A stretch of 64,000 nt of DNA from Bacteroidales bacterium (GCA_016931855.1 JAFGDZ010000068.1:186001-250000); one strand, 5' to 3'. Shown: positions 1-10,351, counted from the stretch's first letter. A program made the numbers and translations. Notes: generated from the letters alone by a model not told the origin.

Positions 1-1
1 A

Positions 2-1576
2 CTTGACATCCCTGCTTCGGAACTAGAGAAAGCCAACGAGCTTCATAATGCCCTTGTTGAAGCTGCTGCCGAAAACGATGAGTCCCTTATGGAGAAGTAC
101 TTTGAGCAAGGCTCTCTAACCGAGGACGAGATGCGTAGAGGAATTAGGGTTGGTCTTAGCAACAGGAGCCTATTCCCCGTATTCTGCACTTCGGCAAAGA
201 AAAATATTGGTACCAAACGTTTAATGGAGTTCATTATAAACGTTGCCCCAGATCCTTCAAGAGTACCACTTCTTCCTACAGTTGAAGAGAAAGAGGTGAA
301 ATGTGACGCAAACGCACCCACATCCATATTTGTTTTTAAAACAGCAATAGAATCCCATATAGGCGAGATTAACTACTTTAAAGTAATGTCGGGCAAGGTT
401 ACCGAAGGAATGGACTTAGTTAACTCTAAAAACGACACAAAGGAACGCTTATCCCAGCTATATGTTGTTGCGGGCAAAAACAGGGTAAAAGTATCAGAGC
501 TTGTTGCTGGTGACATTGGAGCTACTGTTAAGCTAAAAAGCACCAAAACCAACCATACCCTTTGCGGAACGGGCATTGAGGTTAACTACATCCCCATTAA
601 ATTCCCAGAGCCTAAATTTAGAACGGCCATAAGAGCAAAGAACGAGTCCGACACAGAGAAGATGGGCGAGCTACTACACCGTGCGCACCAAGAAGACCTT
701 ACAATTCTTGTTGAGCACTCCAAAGAGCTTAAACAGATTATTGTATCGGGACAAGGGGAGCACCATCTAAATATTTTAAAATGGCACTTAACCAACATCC
801 ACAAAATAGATGTTGAGTTTATATCGCCCCGTATTCCTTACCGCGAAACAATTACCAAGGTTGCACTGGCAGACTATAGGCACAAGAAGCAGTCGGGCGG
901 ATCGGGGCAGTTTGGCGAAGTGCACATTATTATTGAGCCATACACCGAAGGCAGCCCAGAGCCAAGCAAATACAAGGTTGCCGGAAAAGAGATAGCCCTA
1001 AACGTTAAGGGCAAGGAAGAAGTAAGCCTTGAGTGGGGTGGCAAATTGATATTCTACAACTGTATTGTAGGTGGTGCAATTGACACCCGATTCCTTCCAG
1101 CCATTCTAAAAGGGATAATGGAAAAGATGGAAGAAGGGCCACTTACCGGCTCATACGCCCGCGACATCCGCGTTGCTGTGTACGATGGGAAGATGCACCC
1201 CGTTGATTCCAACGAGATTTCCTTTAAACTGGCGGGCCGAAATGCATTTAAAACGGCCTTTAAGGAAGCGGGGCCAAAGATTATGGAGCCAGTTTACGAC
1301 GTAGAGGTACTTGTACCCAGCGACAAAATGGGTGACGTAATGAGTGACCTACAGAACCGCCGCGCGATGATACTTGGAATGGGAAGCGACAAGGGATTTG
1401 AGAAGATCAACGCAAAGGTTCCTCTAGCAGAACTTAATAAGTACTCAACTGCACTATCGTCGCTAACCAGCGGCAGGGCAACATACACCATGAAGTTTGC
1501 AAACTACGAGCAGGTACCATCGGATGTTCAGGACAAGCTACTTAAGGCATACGATGCCGACCAAGATGAGGAATAG
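2..1576 (+). CDS. Elongation factor G paralog (EF-G2-like), 5' end outside window
   Basis: The reading frame is open from base 2, so the gene starts upstream and only the last 524 residues are visible; the GTPase domain with its G motifs is mostly missing. What remains matches EF-G domains II to V: a beta-barrel domain II, the domain III stretch SGQGEHHLN, domain IV with QSGGSGQFGEVHI, and domain V ending near GMGSDKGF. EF-G moves tRNA and mRNA through the ribosome. Between QFGEVHIIIEP and IVGGAID (bases about 916-1080) there are roughly 45 residues, clearly more than in housekeeping EF-G, so this is probably a paralog and not the primary fusA. No str-operon ribosomal protein genes follow. 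A terminator lies directly downstream. The family call is firm; the EF-G2-type role is inferred. Confidence 0.85.
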   Translation, partial: LDIPASELEKANELHNALVEAAAENDESLMEKYFEQGSLTEDEMRRGIRVGLSNRSLFPVFCTSAKKNIGTKRLMEFIINVAPDPSRVPLLPTVEEKEVKCDANAPTSIFVFKTAIESHIGEINYFKVMSGKVTEGMDLVNSKNDTKERLSQLYVVAGKNRVKVSELVAGDIGATVKLKSTKTNHTLCGTGIEVNYIPIKFPEPKFRTAIRAKNESDTEKMGELLHRAHQEDLTILVEHSKELKQIIVSGQGEHHLNILKWHLTNIHKIDVEFISPRIPYRETITKVALADYRHKKQSGGSGQFGEVHIIIEPYTEGSPEPSKYKVAGKEIALNVKGKEEVSLEWGGKLIFYNCIVGGAIDTRFLPAILKGIMEKMEEGPLTGSYARDIRVAVYDGKMHPVDSNEISFKLAGRNAFKTAFKEAGPKIMEPVYDVEVLVPSDKMGDVMSDLQNRRAMILGMGSDKGFEKINAKVPLAELNKYSTALSSLTSGRATYTMKFANYEQVPSDVQDKLLKAYDADQDEE

Positions 1577-1599
1577 CTCACTTTATACTTTTTTGCGCG

Positions 1600-1632
1600 A
1601 AGGGGATTCCATTTGGAGTCCCCTTTGTTTTT
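1600..1632 (+). terminator. Rho-independent terminator of the EF-G paralog
   Basis: An inverted repeat AAGGGGATTCC / GGAGTCCCCTT with a 4-base loop is followed by a T-rich tract (TTGTTTTT). It begins 24 bases after the EF-G stop codon. The roughly 200 bases between it and the next gene hold no convincing ORF. Confidence 0.8.
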
Positions 1633-1853
1633 AGCAACCGATTGAAACCCCCACGTACTGTTACTCTTATAACAACCAGACGAACAAAACAGACAAAGCT
1701 GTGTTGTAGGGCATATCAACAACCACAGAATAATACAATTAGAATTTGTAGCATTGCAAAACAACCGACCCCAAAACACATTCGAAAACCCTCTACTCAC
1801 CAAGAGCCTCACCGCTCTTGGAAAGAATGTTGCATGCTAAAACACAGAAGACC

Positions 1854-4800
1854 ATGGAACTAAAGTACAACTACCACACCACAAACCGTGTGGCATCAAA
1901 AAGGCGGAAGGATGTAATACGTTACATCAACATGAAGCTCGCATCAATGGGGCAACCCATTTTTGAGGGGATAGCGCTTACCGAAGATGATGGGCTTACA
2001 GAACAGGAGTTTGTTAGCTTGGCGGAAAGTCTGCTAAACAACTACAGGGAAAAGATGCGGCTTTTATCGAACAACATTATAAACCCTACCGATAGACGCA
2101 TTCAGGACTTCATAAACAGATACTTTCAGGACATTGAGTTTGACAAGAGCCTAAAAATACCCTTCGACTCCTTTGTGCTAGACAAGCCCGGGTTAGGCCG
2201 CGAGGTTAGCCTTCCGCCCGACAAGAACGAGCACATTACGGATTACATCAAATCCTACAGGATTCGTCAGGGCATTCTACATAACCCTAGGAACGACAGG
2301 CGAACAACCAAAGGATCGTTTCATATTGTTAAGGGAGGGCTCCCTATTCCTCCCGACAAAAAGGCAACTCCAAAAATTGCCTTTGCACACCTGTTGCACT
2401 CAGCGCTAAATCCGCCTACCGACTTTCTGGAGCTCCCTTTTACCGCATCGCAGGAGAGTAAAGCCCAAGTGTTTACATCCATGCTACTAAGGCCTACAGT
2501 AAGCCCTGAGGTAGCGGGCATATCAACAAAAAAATCGCTAGAGATTAGATTCTTTGCGCCAGGCGCATTTGTAAGCAACCTAGACTTTGTTGAGTCCATT
2601 TTTGGTAACGCTGGCGACCCTTACCTATACAAGAACGACGCGGGTCTTGACCCCGAGCACTGGACTGGACATACCGGCTGTATAATTCTGGCCCCACACC
2701 TAACCCGACTTAGGAAAAAGGATATTGGCCTACCCAACTGGGAAGACGCCACGGAGCGCATGCGTAAGGATGGCATGTGCTGGAGAAAAGAGGACGAGCT
2801 GTACAACGAAGGCCAACCCTTTAAAATAACCTGTAGAGACGACAGCGGCGTGGTTATTACCCTTATTGCCGACAACTACTTTGGCTACAGCAAGAAGGAG
2901 ATTAAAACACAAATTAGCTTTGCTGCAAACCTATACGGCAATGTAGAAGAGGAGCACGCTGGTGGAGCGCTAGTTTTCTCAAGAAGAAACCTTGGCAACG
3001 AATTCTCTGCCAAACGGTTACTGAATAAATTCCCCAATACGTATCGCTTTGAGGATATCAAAAAACAGTACGGGGAGCTTATGCACCTACACCCAGAGAA
3101 CTACGGGGTGGACAAAAGTTTCCCAAACATAGTTTATATCCCCGAAAATGCGGATATAGACCTTTACAAAAGCTCCATTACCTGGGAATTTAAAGGGAAA
3201 GAGCAGCACATCAAGCTTCTGCGAGACCACACATACGTACTGCCAAGCGGACACAAAATCCACATGGAGAAGCACCCGTTTGCGCCAGACTGGAGGCTTG
3301 TTGCCACCCAGGCAGAGGGCAGCTTCCTTCACAAGCCCAGCACCGTATCGGGCGGAGGAAAATCGGAGATTGCCAAATCGTTGCTAAACGCAATTATCTA
3401 CGGAACTTTCTTTGTGGATGACATTGAGCAAGATTTTGCCAAAGCAGATGAGGTGCTAAACTACGACTACAGCAAAAGGTGGAGAAACAAGAAAGGCAAC
3501 AAGGATGAAGGAAGAAACATTCTTAACCCCGAACGCACGCTAGGGTCGGTTATTAAAATGCTTACCCCATACGATGGGTACACCGATGAGTTTAGCGCAT
3601 TTCTTAGCTCCATTCCCGACCACATAAAGGCTCTTGTTTTTCTTATAAAAAGGATTAGCCAAACAGAAAAGGCGGAAAGCAACTGGCGCAACTACTTTAC
3701 CATTGACTCTGTGAATGGAAGGAAAGGGCACTGCCTAATGTTTAACAATCGCAAAATTATCACCTCATACCTTAGGGTGGGATTTGCCAGCGACAGCTCA
3801 TGGTGCGTACACTCGTTACGTCCCGATTTTATTGCTGCGGCCAAGGTACAAATGGAGGACGATATTTCGGCATCAATTACACTGCCGTCATCTAGCATTC
3901 CTTACCTAAAGCCTGGGCTAGAGAACAAGAGCGTGAAGATGATTGAGAACTGCGAGTACCTGTTCTTCCAACGTCCCGACGAGGCTATTAACAGAGGGTA
4001 CGACAAGCAGGCAGAATCGGATCTATCCAAAATGAACAACTTCACCTCCAACTACGAGCCGCTTAGCGCTACTGATGGAGAGGAGATTATTGAGGATGCC
4101 ATTAGCTTTGATAAGTACACAGAGCCCATTAAGCAACTTATTGAGAAAGGGGCATCGGACAAGAGTGGCCTTTACTTTATAACCCCTGCCCATCCAAGGA
4201 AACTAGACGATGGAAGCCGATCGAAGAACCCTCGCTACCTGCAAATCAATCCAGACTTAAGCAACCCTGCCGATGGGTATCTTGCCAAAATAGGAACTCG
4301 CTTTGCAAGGAAAATACCAATGTCGCAAGCGGTTAACTTTGCCATTACCGATGTGCTACCGGGAAGAAGGAATAACCCACCAGAGAAAGAGGCTGGCATT
4401 AGACCTCTTTGCGTGTACAACCCAATACACTACCAGGAGCTACCAGAGCTATTTATGGACTTTGTGTGTAGCCTAACGGGGAAATCGCCATCAACAACAG
4501 GAGCAGGATCGGAAGGAGCTCTAACCAAAGGACCTTTCAACATGCTTGTTGCTACCAGCGATTTAAATAACGCGCTGCTATCGTACATACTTACCGGATA
4601 CAACTGCTTTACCACTGCCGCTGGGCACGTGGGGCCAAAGCACAGGTTCGATCACGATATCAGCATCCTTATTCCTGAAATTTGGTGCCGCTTAGATACA
4701 CACGAAAAGGATCCTAAGCGACTAATTGAGGAGGGATCGCTTGAGAAGATTAACGATTTTGAGCACAATGGCGAAACCATACTTGCTAGCAGGCTGGGAT

Positions 4801-5345
4801 ACCGTATCACCAAAACCTTTGTGTTTAAATACTTTGGACGTGTGTTTGAGGAGCCAATTGGCGTGCTTAGCGATGAGGTGCTAAGACCAGAAACCCAAAG
4901 CATGGACGATTATGTTGATGGCATCAAGAACATCTGCGAGGCGCAACAAAAATCGGCACTGCTGTACTTTGAGGATGGTAGCGTAAACGCAGCCATTCCA
5001 CCACTACAGGTACTTCTGCACATTATGGCGCATGGTCACTACAACGGCAAGAGCCTTACCGACCCTGAGCTTCGCCAGATGTTTACCCGTGAGTACGTGC
5101 TAAACAGCGACTGGTACAAGGCTAGGCTTAAAATTAAGCAGCAAAAGGATATTGAGCTTTGGAAGCAACACGTTAGCTACCTTGAGGCCTTTATTAAAGA
5201 GGATGTTAACGAGGAGATTGTTAAAGCGCAAGAACTTGAGAAGAAGCTACACGCCGCCAAGATGAAGGTTAAGGAGGTAGAATCGGAACTATACCTTGAA
5301 TCGCTAGTAGGCACCATTGGCGCCGACCCGCTATTTAAAGGATAA
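1854..5345 (+). CDS. Probable PPi-type phosphoenolpyruvate carboxykinase
   Basis: A single very large soluble protein (1163 residues from ATG 1854) with no signal peptide or membrane segment. A glycine-rich phosphate-binding-like loop, STVSGGGKSEIAKS, lies near residues 495-508, and a second strongly patterned stretch, GKSPSTTGAGSEGALTKGPF, lies near 876-895. Size, single-domain layout and these motifs fit pyrophosphate-dependent PEP carboxykinase (about 1140 residues in Propionibacterium and Entamoeba), which interconverts PEP plus CO2 plus phosphate with oxaloacetate plus PPi. This recognition is from memory, not an alignment. The ends hold a basic N-terminal patch and a C-terminal coiled coil (about 1110-1150). 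In-frame ATG 1827 and TTG 1818 are alternative starts; 1854 has a purine-rich leader. It is monocistronic between two terminators. Confidence 0.6.
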   Translation: MELKYNYHTTNRVASKRRKDVIRYINMKLASMGQPIFEGIALTEDDGLTEQEFVSLAESLLNNYREKMRLLSNNIINPTDRRIQDFINRYFQDIEFDKSLKIPFDSFVLDKPGLGREVSLPPDKNEHITDYIKSYRIRQGILHNPRNDRRTTKGSFHIVKGGLPIPPDKKATPKIAFAHLLHSALNPPTDFLELPFTASQESKAQVFTSMLLRPTVSPEVAGISTKKSLEIRFFAPGAFVSNLDFVESIFGNAGDPYLYKNDAGLDPEHWTGHTGCIILAPHLTRLRKKDIGLPNWEDATERMRKDGMCWRKEDELYNEGQPFKITCRDDSGVVITLIADNYFGYSKKEIKTQISFAANLYGNVEEEHAGGALVFSRRNLGNEFSAKRLLNKFPNTYRFEDIKKQYGELMHLHPENYGVDKSFPNIVYIPENADIDLYKSSITWEFKGKEQHIKLLRDHTYVLPSGHKIHMEKHPFAPDWRLVATQAEGSFLHKPSTVSGGGKSEIAKSLLNAIIYGTFFVDDIEQDFAKADEVLNYDYSKRWRNKKGNKDEGRNILNPERTLGSVIKMLTPYDGYTDEFSAFLSSIPDHIKALVFLIKRISQTEKAESNWRNYFTIDSVNGRKGHCLMFNNRKIITSYLRVGFASDSSWCVHSLRPDFIAAAKVQMEDDISASITLPSSSIPYLKPGLENKSVKMIENCEYLFFQRPDEAINRGYDKQAESDLSKMNNFTSNYEPLSATDGEEIIEDAISFDKYTEPIKQLIEKGASDKSGLYFITPAHPRKLDDGSRSKNPRYLQINPDLSNPADGYLAKIGTRFARKIPMSQAVNFAITDVLPGRRNNPPEKEAGIRPLCVYNPIHYQELPELFMDFVCSLTGKSPSTTGAGSEGALTKGPFNMLVATSDLNNALLSYILTGYNCFTTAAGHVGPKHRFDHDISILIPEIWCRLDTHEKDPKRLIEEGSLEKINDFEHNGETILASRLGYRITKTFVFKYFGRVFEEPIGVLSDEVLRPETQSMDDYVDGIKNICEAQQKSALLYFEDGSVNAAIPPLQVLLHIMAHGHYNGKSLTDPELRQMFTREYVLNSDWYKARLKIKQQKDIELWKQHVSYLEAFIKEDVNEEIVKAQELEKKLHAAKMKVKEVESELYLESLVGTIGADPLFKG

Positions 5346-5364
5346 TCTCACAAAACCATACAAG

Positions 5365-5394
5365 AAAGGCTGCCCAAATGAATGGGCAGCCTTT
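5365..5394. terminator. Bidirectional terminator between convergent genes
   Basis: Perfect 12-bp inverted repeat AAAGGCTGCCCA / TGGGCAGCCTTT with a 6-base loop, T-rich on the + side and A-rich before it. It separates the large PEPCK-like gene from the convergent DUF5686 gene and can serve both. Confidence 0.85.
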
Positions 5395-5414
5395 TACTTT
5401 ATAGCCATATCAAC

Positions 5415-7901
5415 CTAAAAGGAGTAGTTAAAGGTTAACTTGTAGGCAAAGTTATCGGCAGTTTTTGCGTAGGCGTAATCGCCATAGCGGTAGTAAACAC
5501 CAAAGCCTATGGAGTACATTGATGTTGGTATAAGTCCGCCAACTAGCAACCCCGATTCAAAGTAGCCTCGAGTGGGCACTTTAACCACATCGCCATTGTA
5601 AAAAGTACGCGGGAAAGAGCTCTTTAAATCGCCAAAGGCGATATTCTGCGCAAGGGCAAAGGTGGGTTGCCAACGCTTATTGCTAGTCTTCCATAGCAAC
5701 GAGCCAAAATCGTGACGAAGGAAAAGGTTCACAAACTTATCCATCAGGAACTCGTTCATCCGCATTGCTCCAAACCCATGAATGGCCTCAATGGACAGGG
5801 GCAAGTAGTTTGCCACCCCAAAGTAGAGCAGCGATGCGGGAGCATCGCCATGCATGTACCCCGCCGAGGTTGATAGGTGCGTTTTCCCTAGGGTTCGCCA
5901 CACAAAGGTATCGTCGTAACGAGCCTCAACCTTGGTGTAGCTGTATGTTCCATCCAAGGCCTTTAAGCCCTTTATTAGGTTGATGCGCAGCACCGGGAAA
6001 TCATTATTTAGCGGCATAAGCCCGCTGGGCAGCTCCATAAACTTCTCGCCCGGCGCGTAGCGAAGCCTCACTCCCACCTCGGTTTGATTGAATGCGCTGT
6101 ACCAGCTGTTGCCCGAGATATACGGATAGTACTCCGATAGTAACTTATGATTGCTCTGCGCCCCAAACAAATTAAACATCACCCAATGGAAAGCCCTGAA
6201 ACCAAAATCGACCCTATGCTGAACCACGTTATCCATTTTGGTGATGGAGATATTCCGCATAAAATCGGAGCTAAGCAAACTGGTTGTACCCATAAAATTG
6301 TAGCTACCGCTCTCCCTAACATCGTTGCTATAGGCGTACTCAAGGTAACCCTGATTCCGCTTGCTTAGGGTGATATTGGCAAATCCGCCGTACTTTGCTG
6401 CCTTATCGGTAAAGCCATAGGCAGCATAGCCGCCAACCCTGAAGTACTCCGATACCTTACGGCTAGTCTCCAGTCCCAGCCCTAGCCTATAGCCCTCAAA
6501 CTGGTTATAGCCAGCTAACCGTGTAAGATCCAGATTAACGTAACCCATGGGGATTCGCCCAATCATTAAGGCCGTCATCACCTTCATCTTCCTATCAAGA
6601 TTTACCTGCTTGCTAAGGCTGTCCACAATACGGTAGGTGCGCTGCTCAATAGCCGATAGGCTATCCTTACGGTTCATAACCCAGTACTCATCGCCCCTAT
6701 CCGCAGCATCGGGGTGGAACGTTAGCTCCACATGGCTGCGCTTTAAATCCGATAGATTGGGATTAATCTCTATGTCCCGCAGGTAGCTTTTCCCAACGCC
6801 AAGTAGCCGCAGCGAAACATTGGCGCCAGTAATAGCATCCTTACGATTGGCCTCCCAGTAGTTGTAAATTAAATCGGTGTTAAGCTCAACGGGGAACCAC
6901 GCCTGCCCATAAACCTTCTCGTAGCGCTGCTGTATGCGCAGCGATATGGGAAGCCTTTCGCCATCGGCCGGTTCAGCAATAACGCTCTGTATGGCGTAAC
7001 CATCGGTATTAATGGAGAGAACCCCCTTTAGGCCATCAATGGGCTGCCCTTTGCGGGGACGGAACGAGATTACAAAAACGGTATCGCCAACGGGGGTGTA
7101 AACAGTATCCTCAAGCAGAAAAAGGTACTTGCTTGTACTCCCCTTGCTTATTGGGTTTAGGTACGATTTTGTTAGTATCGATATGTGCTCGGGGTAGAAC
7201 GAGAAGGACTGAAACTGCGTGGCCAAGAAGGTGAACATGGGGTCCTTCATACCCGATACGCGGGTTGCCACAACCTTTTCGGTAACAACATCGGGCTGTG
7301 CAAACTGCCGCTCCGATACGGACTCCATCATAAAGGCGTGGTGCTCCTGAGTCTTCTTTGAGAAGTAGTACAGCGCAGCATCGGCCTTACGGATAGTATC
7401 CAGCGAAGGATTTTGCTCCCTAGCCTTTCTGATGGCCGTGCTATCAAAATCAAAGGCAAAGTGCATCTTGTTGTAGCTAGTATAGCTGTAGGAGTTTAGC
7501 TTATCGGGATTATTGCTATCGCGATTTTGAAAAACCTCATCAATAATCCTGTGCGCAGGGTTTACCCCGGGGTAAACAACCACCTCGCTTATGTTGTACG
7601 ATGTGCGCTTAAGCGCTACCCTAAGGGGCTTAGCAAAATCCTTCTCGGTGCGGGATACGCGCAGCACCTCGTAGCCAAGGTAGCTGAACTTGAGCCACTC
7701 TATGGGCTGTGCCGATTGAATGAGGAAATCACCATCGAGGCCAGAGCTCGCCCCATGCCCCAAATCGTTATAAACGATATTAACAAAGGCCAGCGGCTCG
7801 CCAGAGTCGGCATCAACCACGGTTCCTTTAACTTGGGTTTGGGAGAAAAGGGGGAGGGAAAAAAAGCAGAGAACAAAAAAAGAATATAAGTATTTTCGCA
7901 T
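5415..7901 (-). CDS. DUF5686 / CarboxypepD_reg-like outer-membrane protein
   Basis: An 828-residue protein starting at ATG 7901; an upstream in-frame ATG at 7922 would push the signal peptide inward. Residues 1-20 are a signal peptide with predicted cleavage before Gln21. Residues about 22-105 form a CarboxypepD_reg-like beta-sandwich (VKGTVVDADSGEPLAFVNIV). The rest resembles the Bacteroidota DUF5686 family: a long periplasmic part and a C-terminal region with alternating aromatic and hydrophobic strands ending in Phe (NYSF), the usual end of an outer-membrane barrel. Substrate and role are unknown. It is divergent from the TonB receptor gene across a 96-base gap, so the two may share control. 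Confidence 0.8.
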   Translation of the reverse strand: MRKYLYSFFVLCFFSLPLFSQTQVKGTVVDADSGEPLAFVNIVYNDLGHGASSGLDGDFLIQSAQPIEWLKFSYLGYEVLRVSRTEKDFAKPLRVALKRTSYNISEVVVYPGVNPAHRIIDEVFQNRDSNNPDKLNSYSYTSYNKMHFAFDFDSTAIRKAREQNPSLDTIRKADAALYYFSKKTQEHHAFMMESVSERQFAQPDVVTEKVVATRVSGMKDPMFTFLATQFQSFSFYPEHISILTKSYLNPISKGSTSKYLFLLEDTVYTPVGDTVFVISFRPRKGQPIDGLKGVLSINTDGYAIQSVIAEPADGERLPISLRIQQRYEKVYGQAWFPVELNTDLIYNYWEANRKDAITGANVSLRLLGVGKSYLRDIEINPNLSDLKRSHVELTFHPDAADRGDEYWVMNRKDSLSAIEQRTYRIVDSLSKQVNLDRKMKVMTALMIGRIPMGYVNLDLTRLAGYNQFEGYRLGLGLETSRKVSEYFRVGGYAAYGFTDKAAKYGGFANITLSKRNQGYLEYAYSNDVRESGSYNFMGTTSLLSSDFMRNISITKMDNVVQHRVDFGFRAFHWVMFNLFGAQSNHKLLSEYYPYISGNSWYSAFNQTEVGVRLRYAPGEKFMELPSGLMPLNNDFPVLRINLIKGLKALDGTYSYTKVEARYDDTFVWRTLGKTHLSTSAGYMHGDAPASLLYFGVANYLPLSIEAIHGFGAMRMNEFLMDKFVNLFLRHDFGSLLWKTSNKRWQPTFALAQNIAFGDLKSSFPRTFYNGDVVKVPTRGYFESGLLVGGLIPTSMYSIGFGVYYRYGDYAYAKTADNFAYKLTFNYSF

Positions 7902-7997
7902 ATTTGTATAACTATTGAACACTTTTACATACGTAGCTTAAAACTACAAAAAATTGCTTACACCAATCATTATTCAAACCATTCCACAACATATTAA

Positions 7998-10325
7998 ATG
8001 AGAATATTCTTTTCAAAGGCTTCACTTTTAGTCGCATTCACATTAGCGTTCCTCTCCTCCTCACTCCTCCACGCACAAAACAACTTTATAACGGGTTACG
8101 TAACCGATTCAATTAGTGGAGAAAAACTTATTAATGCCAACATCTACATTAATGAGTACACAAAAGGAACTGCTAGCAATAACAACGGATACTATACCAT
8201 AAGAACAAAGCAGGAAAATACTACAATTCACTGCTCATACATAGGCTACAGTACAAAGGTGCTAAAAATAGATGTGCAAAAGGATACGCTAATAAACATC
8301 GCATTAGTTCCTAATCTTGAGGTAGAAGAAGTAACAATAGAGGCAAAAAGCAGCCGATTTAAAAACTTTACGATAAAAGACATCCCCATAAAGCAAATAA
8401 AACAAGCTCCTGCCATGATGGGCGAAATAGACATTCAAAAATCGGTACAACAACTACCAAGTGTAACAAGCACTTGGGCTGGTTTTGCTGGGATGATTGT
8501 AAGAGGGGGCAATGCAGATCAGAACCTAATTCTTATTGACGATATCCCCATTTACAACTCATCACATTTCTATGGGCTCTTTTCCGTAATAAATGAGAAT
8601 GCGCTCCAGTCGGCTCGATTTATAAATGGTTCCATTCCTGCAAGGTTTGGAAGTAGGCTCTCATCGGTACTGGACATCACCCTAAAGGATGGCAACAGGA
8701 GAAGAGCAGAAGGCGAAGCGGCTATTGGGATTATGAGTGGGAACATAATGTTAAATGGCCCCCTAAAGAACAACAAAACCACTTACAGCTTTTCGGGGAG
8801 ACGCTCTATGTACGACCTTGCTGCCACATCATACAATCTACTTGCAAAAAAACCGTTGGAAGGCTCTTTCTTTGGTGATGCCACTGCAAAAATTACCCAC
8901 ACATTCTCTAACAGGGACAAGGTTACAATTAGCTTACTCTACTCAATTGACAAATACTACAACAATAGCAAAAAGGATTACTCCATTGGCAATACTACAG
9001 GAGAACTAAGCCAAAAACAAGGATACAATTGGGGCAACTACATATTATCGACAAAATGGAATAGGGTTCATAATCCCATGATCTCATTCTCTAACACCCT
9101 ATTCTTTAGCAATTTCAACCACAAAAGGCAAAACAAGGAGGAGTTTAACTCGGGCTCCTTAGATTACAATAGCAATGTGGAGTTCAGCTCAACCATTAAT
9201 GATATTGGAGTAAGAACCGATTGGCAGTATTTCCCTCACGCATCGCACAAGTTCTACTTTGGTATTAATCACACGTTGCATAGATTTGCGCCAGGATCAT
9301 CCCTATTCTACGACAACAAGGATCAGGCTCAAGAACCTATTAAGCGGAACCTAGGAAGTGAAAAGTACAATTTACACGAAAACATAAGCTACCTAGAGTA
9401 CGATGTAACAATATCACCAATAGTATCCATAAACATAGGTGTTAGAAACACACTTATACTCTCCAAAGAGTACACAAAGCTAATTCCCGAACCAAGATTT
9501 ACCAGTTCAATAACCATTTCGGAAAAATCGAACCTTATAATCTATTATACCCATACCAGCCAATACTTTCACCTGCTCCGAACATCCATACTTGAGCAGC
9601 CAACAGATATGTGGGTGCCTGCCACCAAAAACTTCCCCGAAGAGAAAGCCAATCAAGCAGGTGCTGAATGGACTTATGTCCATTCAAGCGCATACGAGGT
9701 TTCAATTGCCTCATACTACAAAAGCATGTACAACCTTATTAGCTACAAAGAAGGAGCATCGGTTCTACCCAACGAGAATGGGTGGGAAGAGAAAATGGGA
9801 AAAGGGAAAGGACATTCATATGGCGCTGAATTGCTTATACAAAAGAAAGCAGGAAAGCTTACAGGATGGATTGCATATACGTTGGCATGGTCTAAACGAC
9901 AGTTTAACTCTATTAACAAGGGGAAGGAATTCTATTCGCCTTTCGATAAACGTCATGAGATATCAATAACAAGCAATTATCAACTTTCAAGCAACTGGAA
10001 TTTTGGTGCAAACTGGACATTCAACACAGGAATGCCATACAGCATGCCCGCATACTCCATTAAAACATTCAACACCAATGAGGCTATATTTATTTACACC
10101 ACTAAAAACAACCTGAGATTGCCAGCCTACCATAGGCTCGACATAGGAGCTCACTACACAAAAAAACATAGAAAGCACAAGAAGTGGGAAAACGTGTGGT
10201 CGTTCTCTGTATATAATGCTTATGCCAAAAAAAACGTGTATTACAGAGGTATGTGGGGGTACTTCCCCGCAGAGGCAAGCCTTTTTATATGCCTTCCATC
10301 AATTTCGTACAAACTCCGATTTTAG
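7998..10325 (+). CDS. TonB-dependent outer-membrane receptor
   Basis: A 775-residue receptor. Residues 1-26 are a signal peptide with cleavage before Gln27. Residues about 28-115 are a CarboxypepD_reg-like domain (ITGYVTDSISGEKLINANIY). The plug follows at about 125-235, including the signature region IVRGGNADQNLILIDDIPIY, and then a beta-barrel ending SISYKLRF. Such receptors take up substrates too large or scarce for porins, powered by TonB-ExbBD. The DUF4249 lipoprotein gene starts 26 bases downstream, a pairing common in Bacteroidota. No SusD homologue is adjacent, so a glycan substrate is not implied. No metal- or cofactor-specific regulator is nearby, and the substrate cannot be read from the sequence. 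Confidence 0.93.
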   Translation: MRIFFSKASLLVAFTLAFLSSSLLHAQNNFITGYVTDSISGEKLINANIYINEYTKGTASNNNGYYTIRTKQENTTIHCSYIGYSTKVLKIDVQKDTLINIALVPNLEVEEVTIEAKSSRFKNFTIKDIPIKQIKQAPAMMGEIDIQKSVQQLPSVTSTWAGFAGMIVRGGNADQNLILIDDIPIYNSSHFYGLFSVINENALQSARFINGSIPARFGSRLSSVLDITLKDGNRRRAEGEAAIGIMSGNIMLNGPLKNNKTTYSFSGRRSMYDLAATSYNLLAKKPLEGSFFGDATAKITHTFSNRDKVTISLLYSIDKYYNNSKKDYSIGNTTGELSQKQGYNWGNYILSTKWNRVHNPMISFSNTLFFSNFNHKRQNKEEFNSGSLDYNSNVEFSSTINDIGVRTDWQYFPHASHKFYFGINHTLHRFAPGSSLFYDNKDQAQEPIKRNLGSEKYNLHENISYLEYDVTISPIVSINIGVRNTLILSKEYTKLIPEPRFTSSITISEKSNLIIYYTHTSQYFHLLRTSILEQPTDMWVPATKNFPEEKANQAGAEWTYVHSSAYEVSIASYYKSMYNLISYKEGASVLPNENGWEEKMGKGKGHSYGAELLIQKKAGKLTGWIAYTLAWSKRQFNSINKGKEFYSPFDKRHEISITSNYQLSSNWNFGANWTFNTGMPYSMPAYSIKTFNTNEAIFIYTTKNNLRLPAYHRLDIGAHYTKKHRKHKKWENVWSFSVYNAYAKKNVYYRGMWGYFPAEASLFICLPSISYKLRF

Positions 10326-10351
10326 GTATAACCGCATAAAAAGTAAAGAGA

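Noticed and set aside
1642-1863. 73-codon ORF upstream of the PEPCK-like gene
   Set aside because: Overlaps the true start in another frame; Thr/Arg/Gln-rich chance composition with no supporting features.
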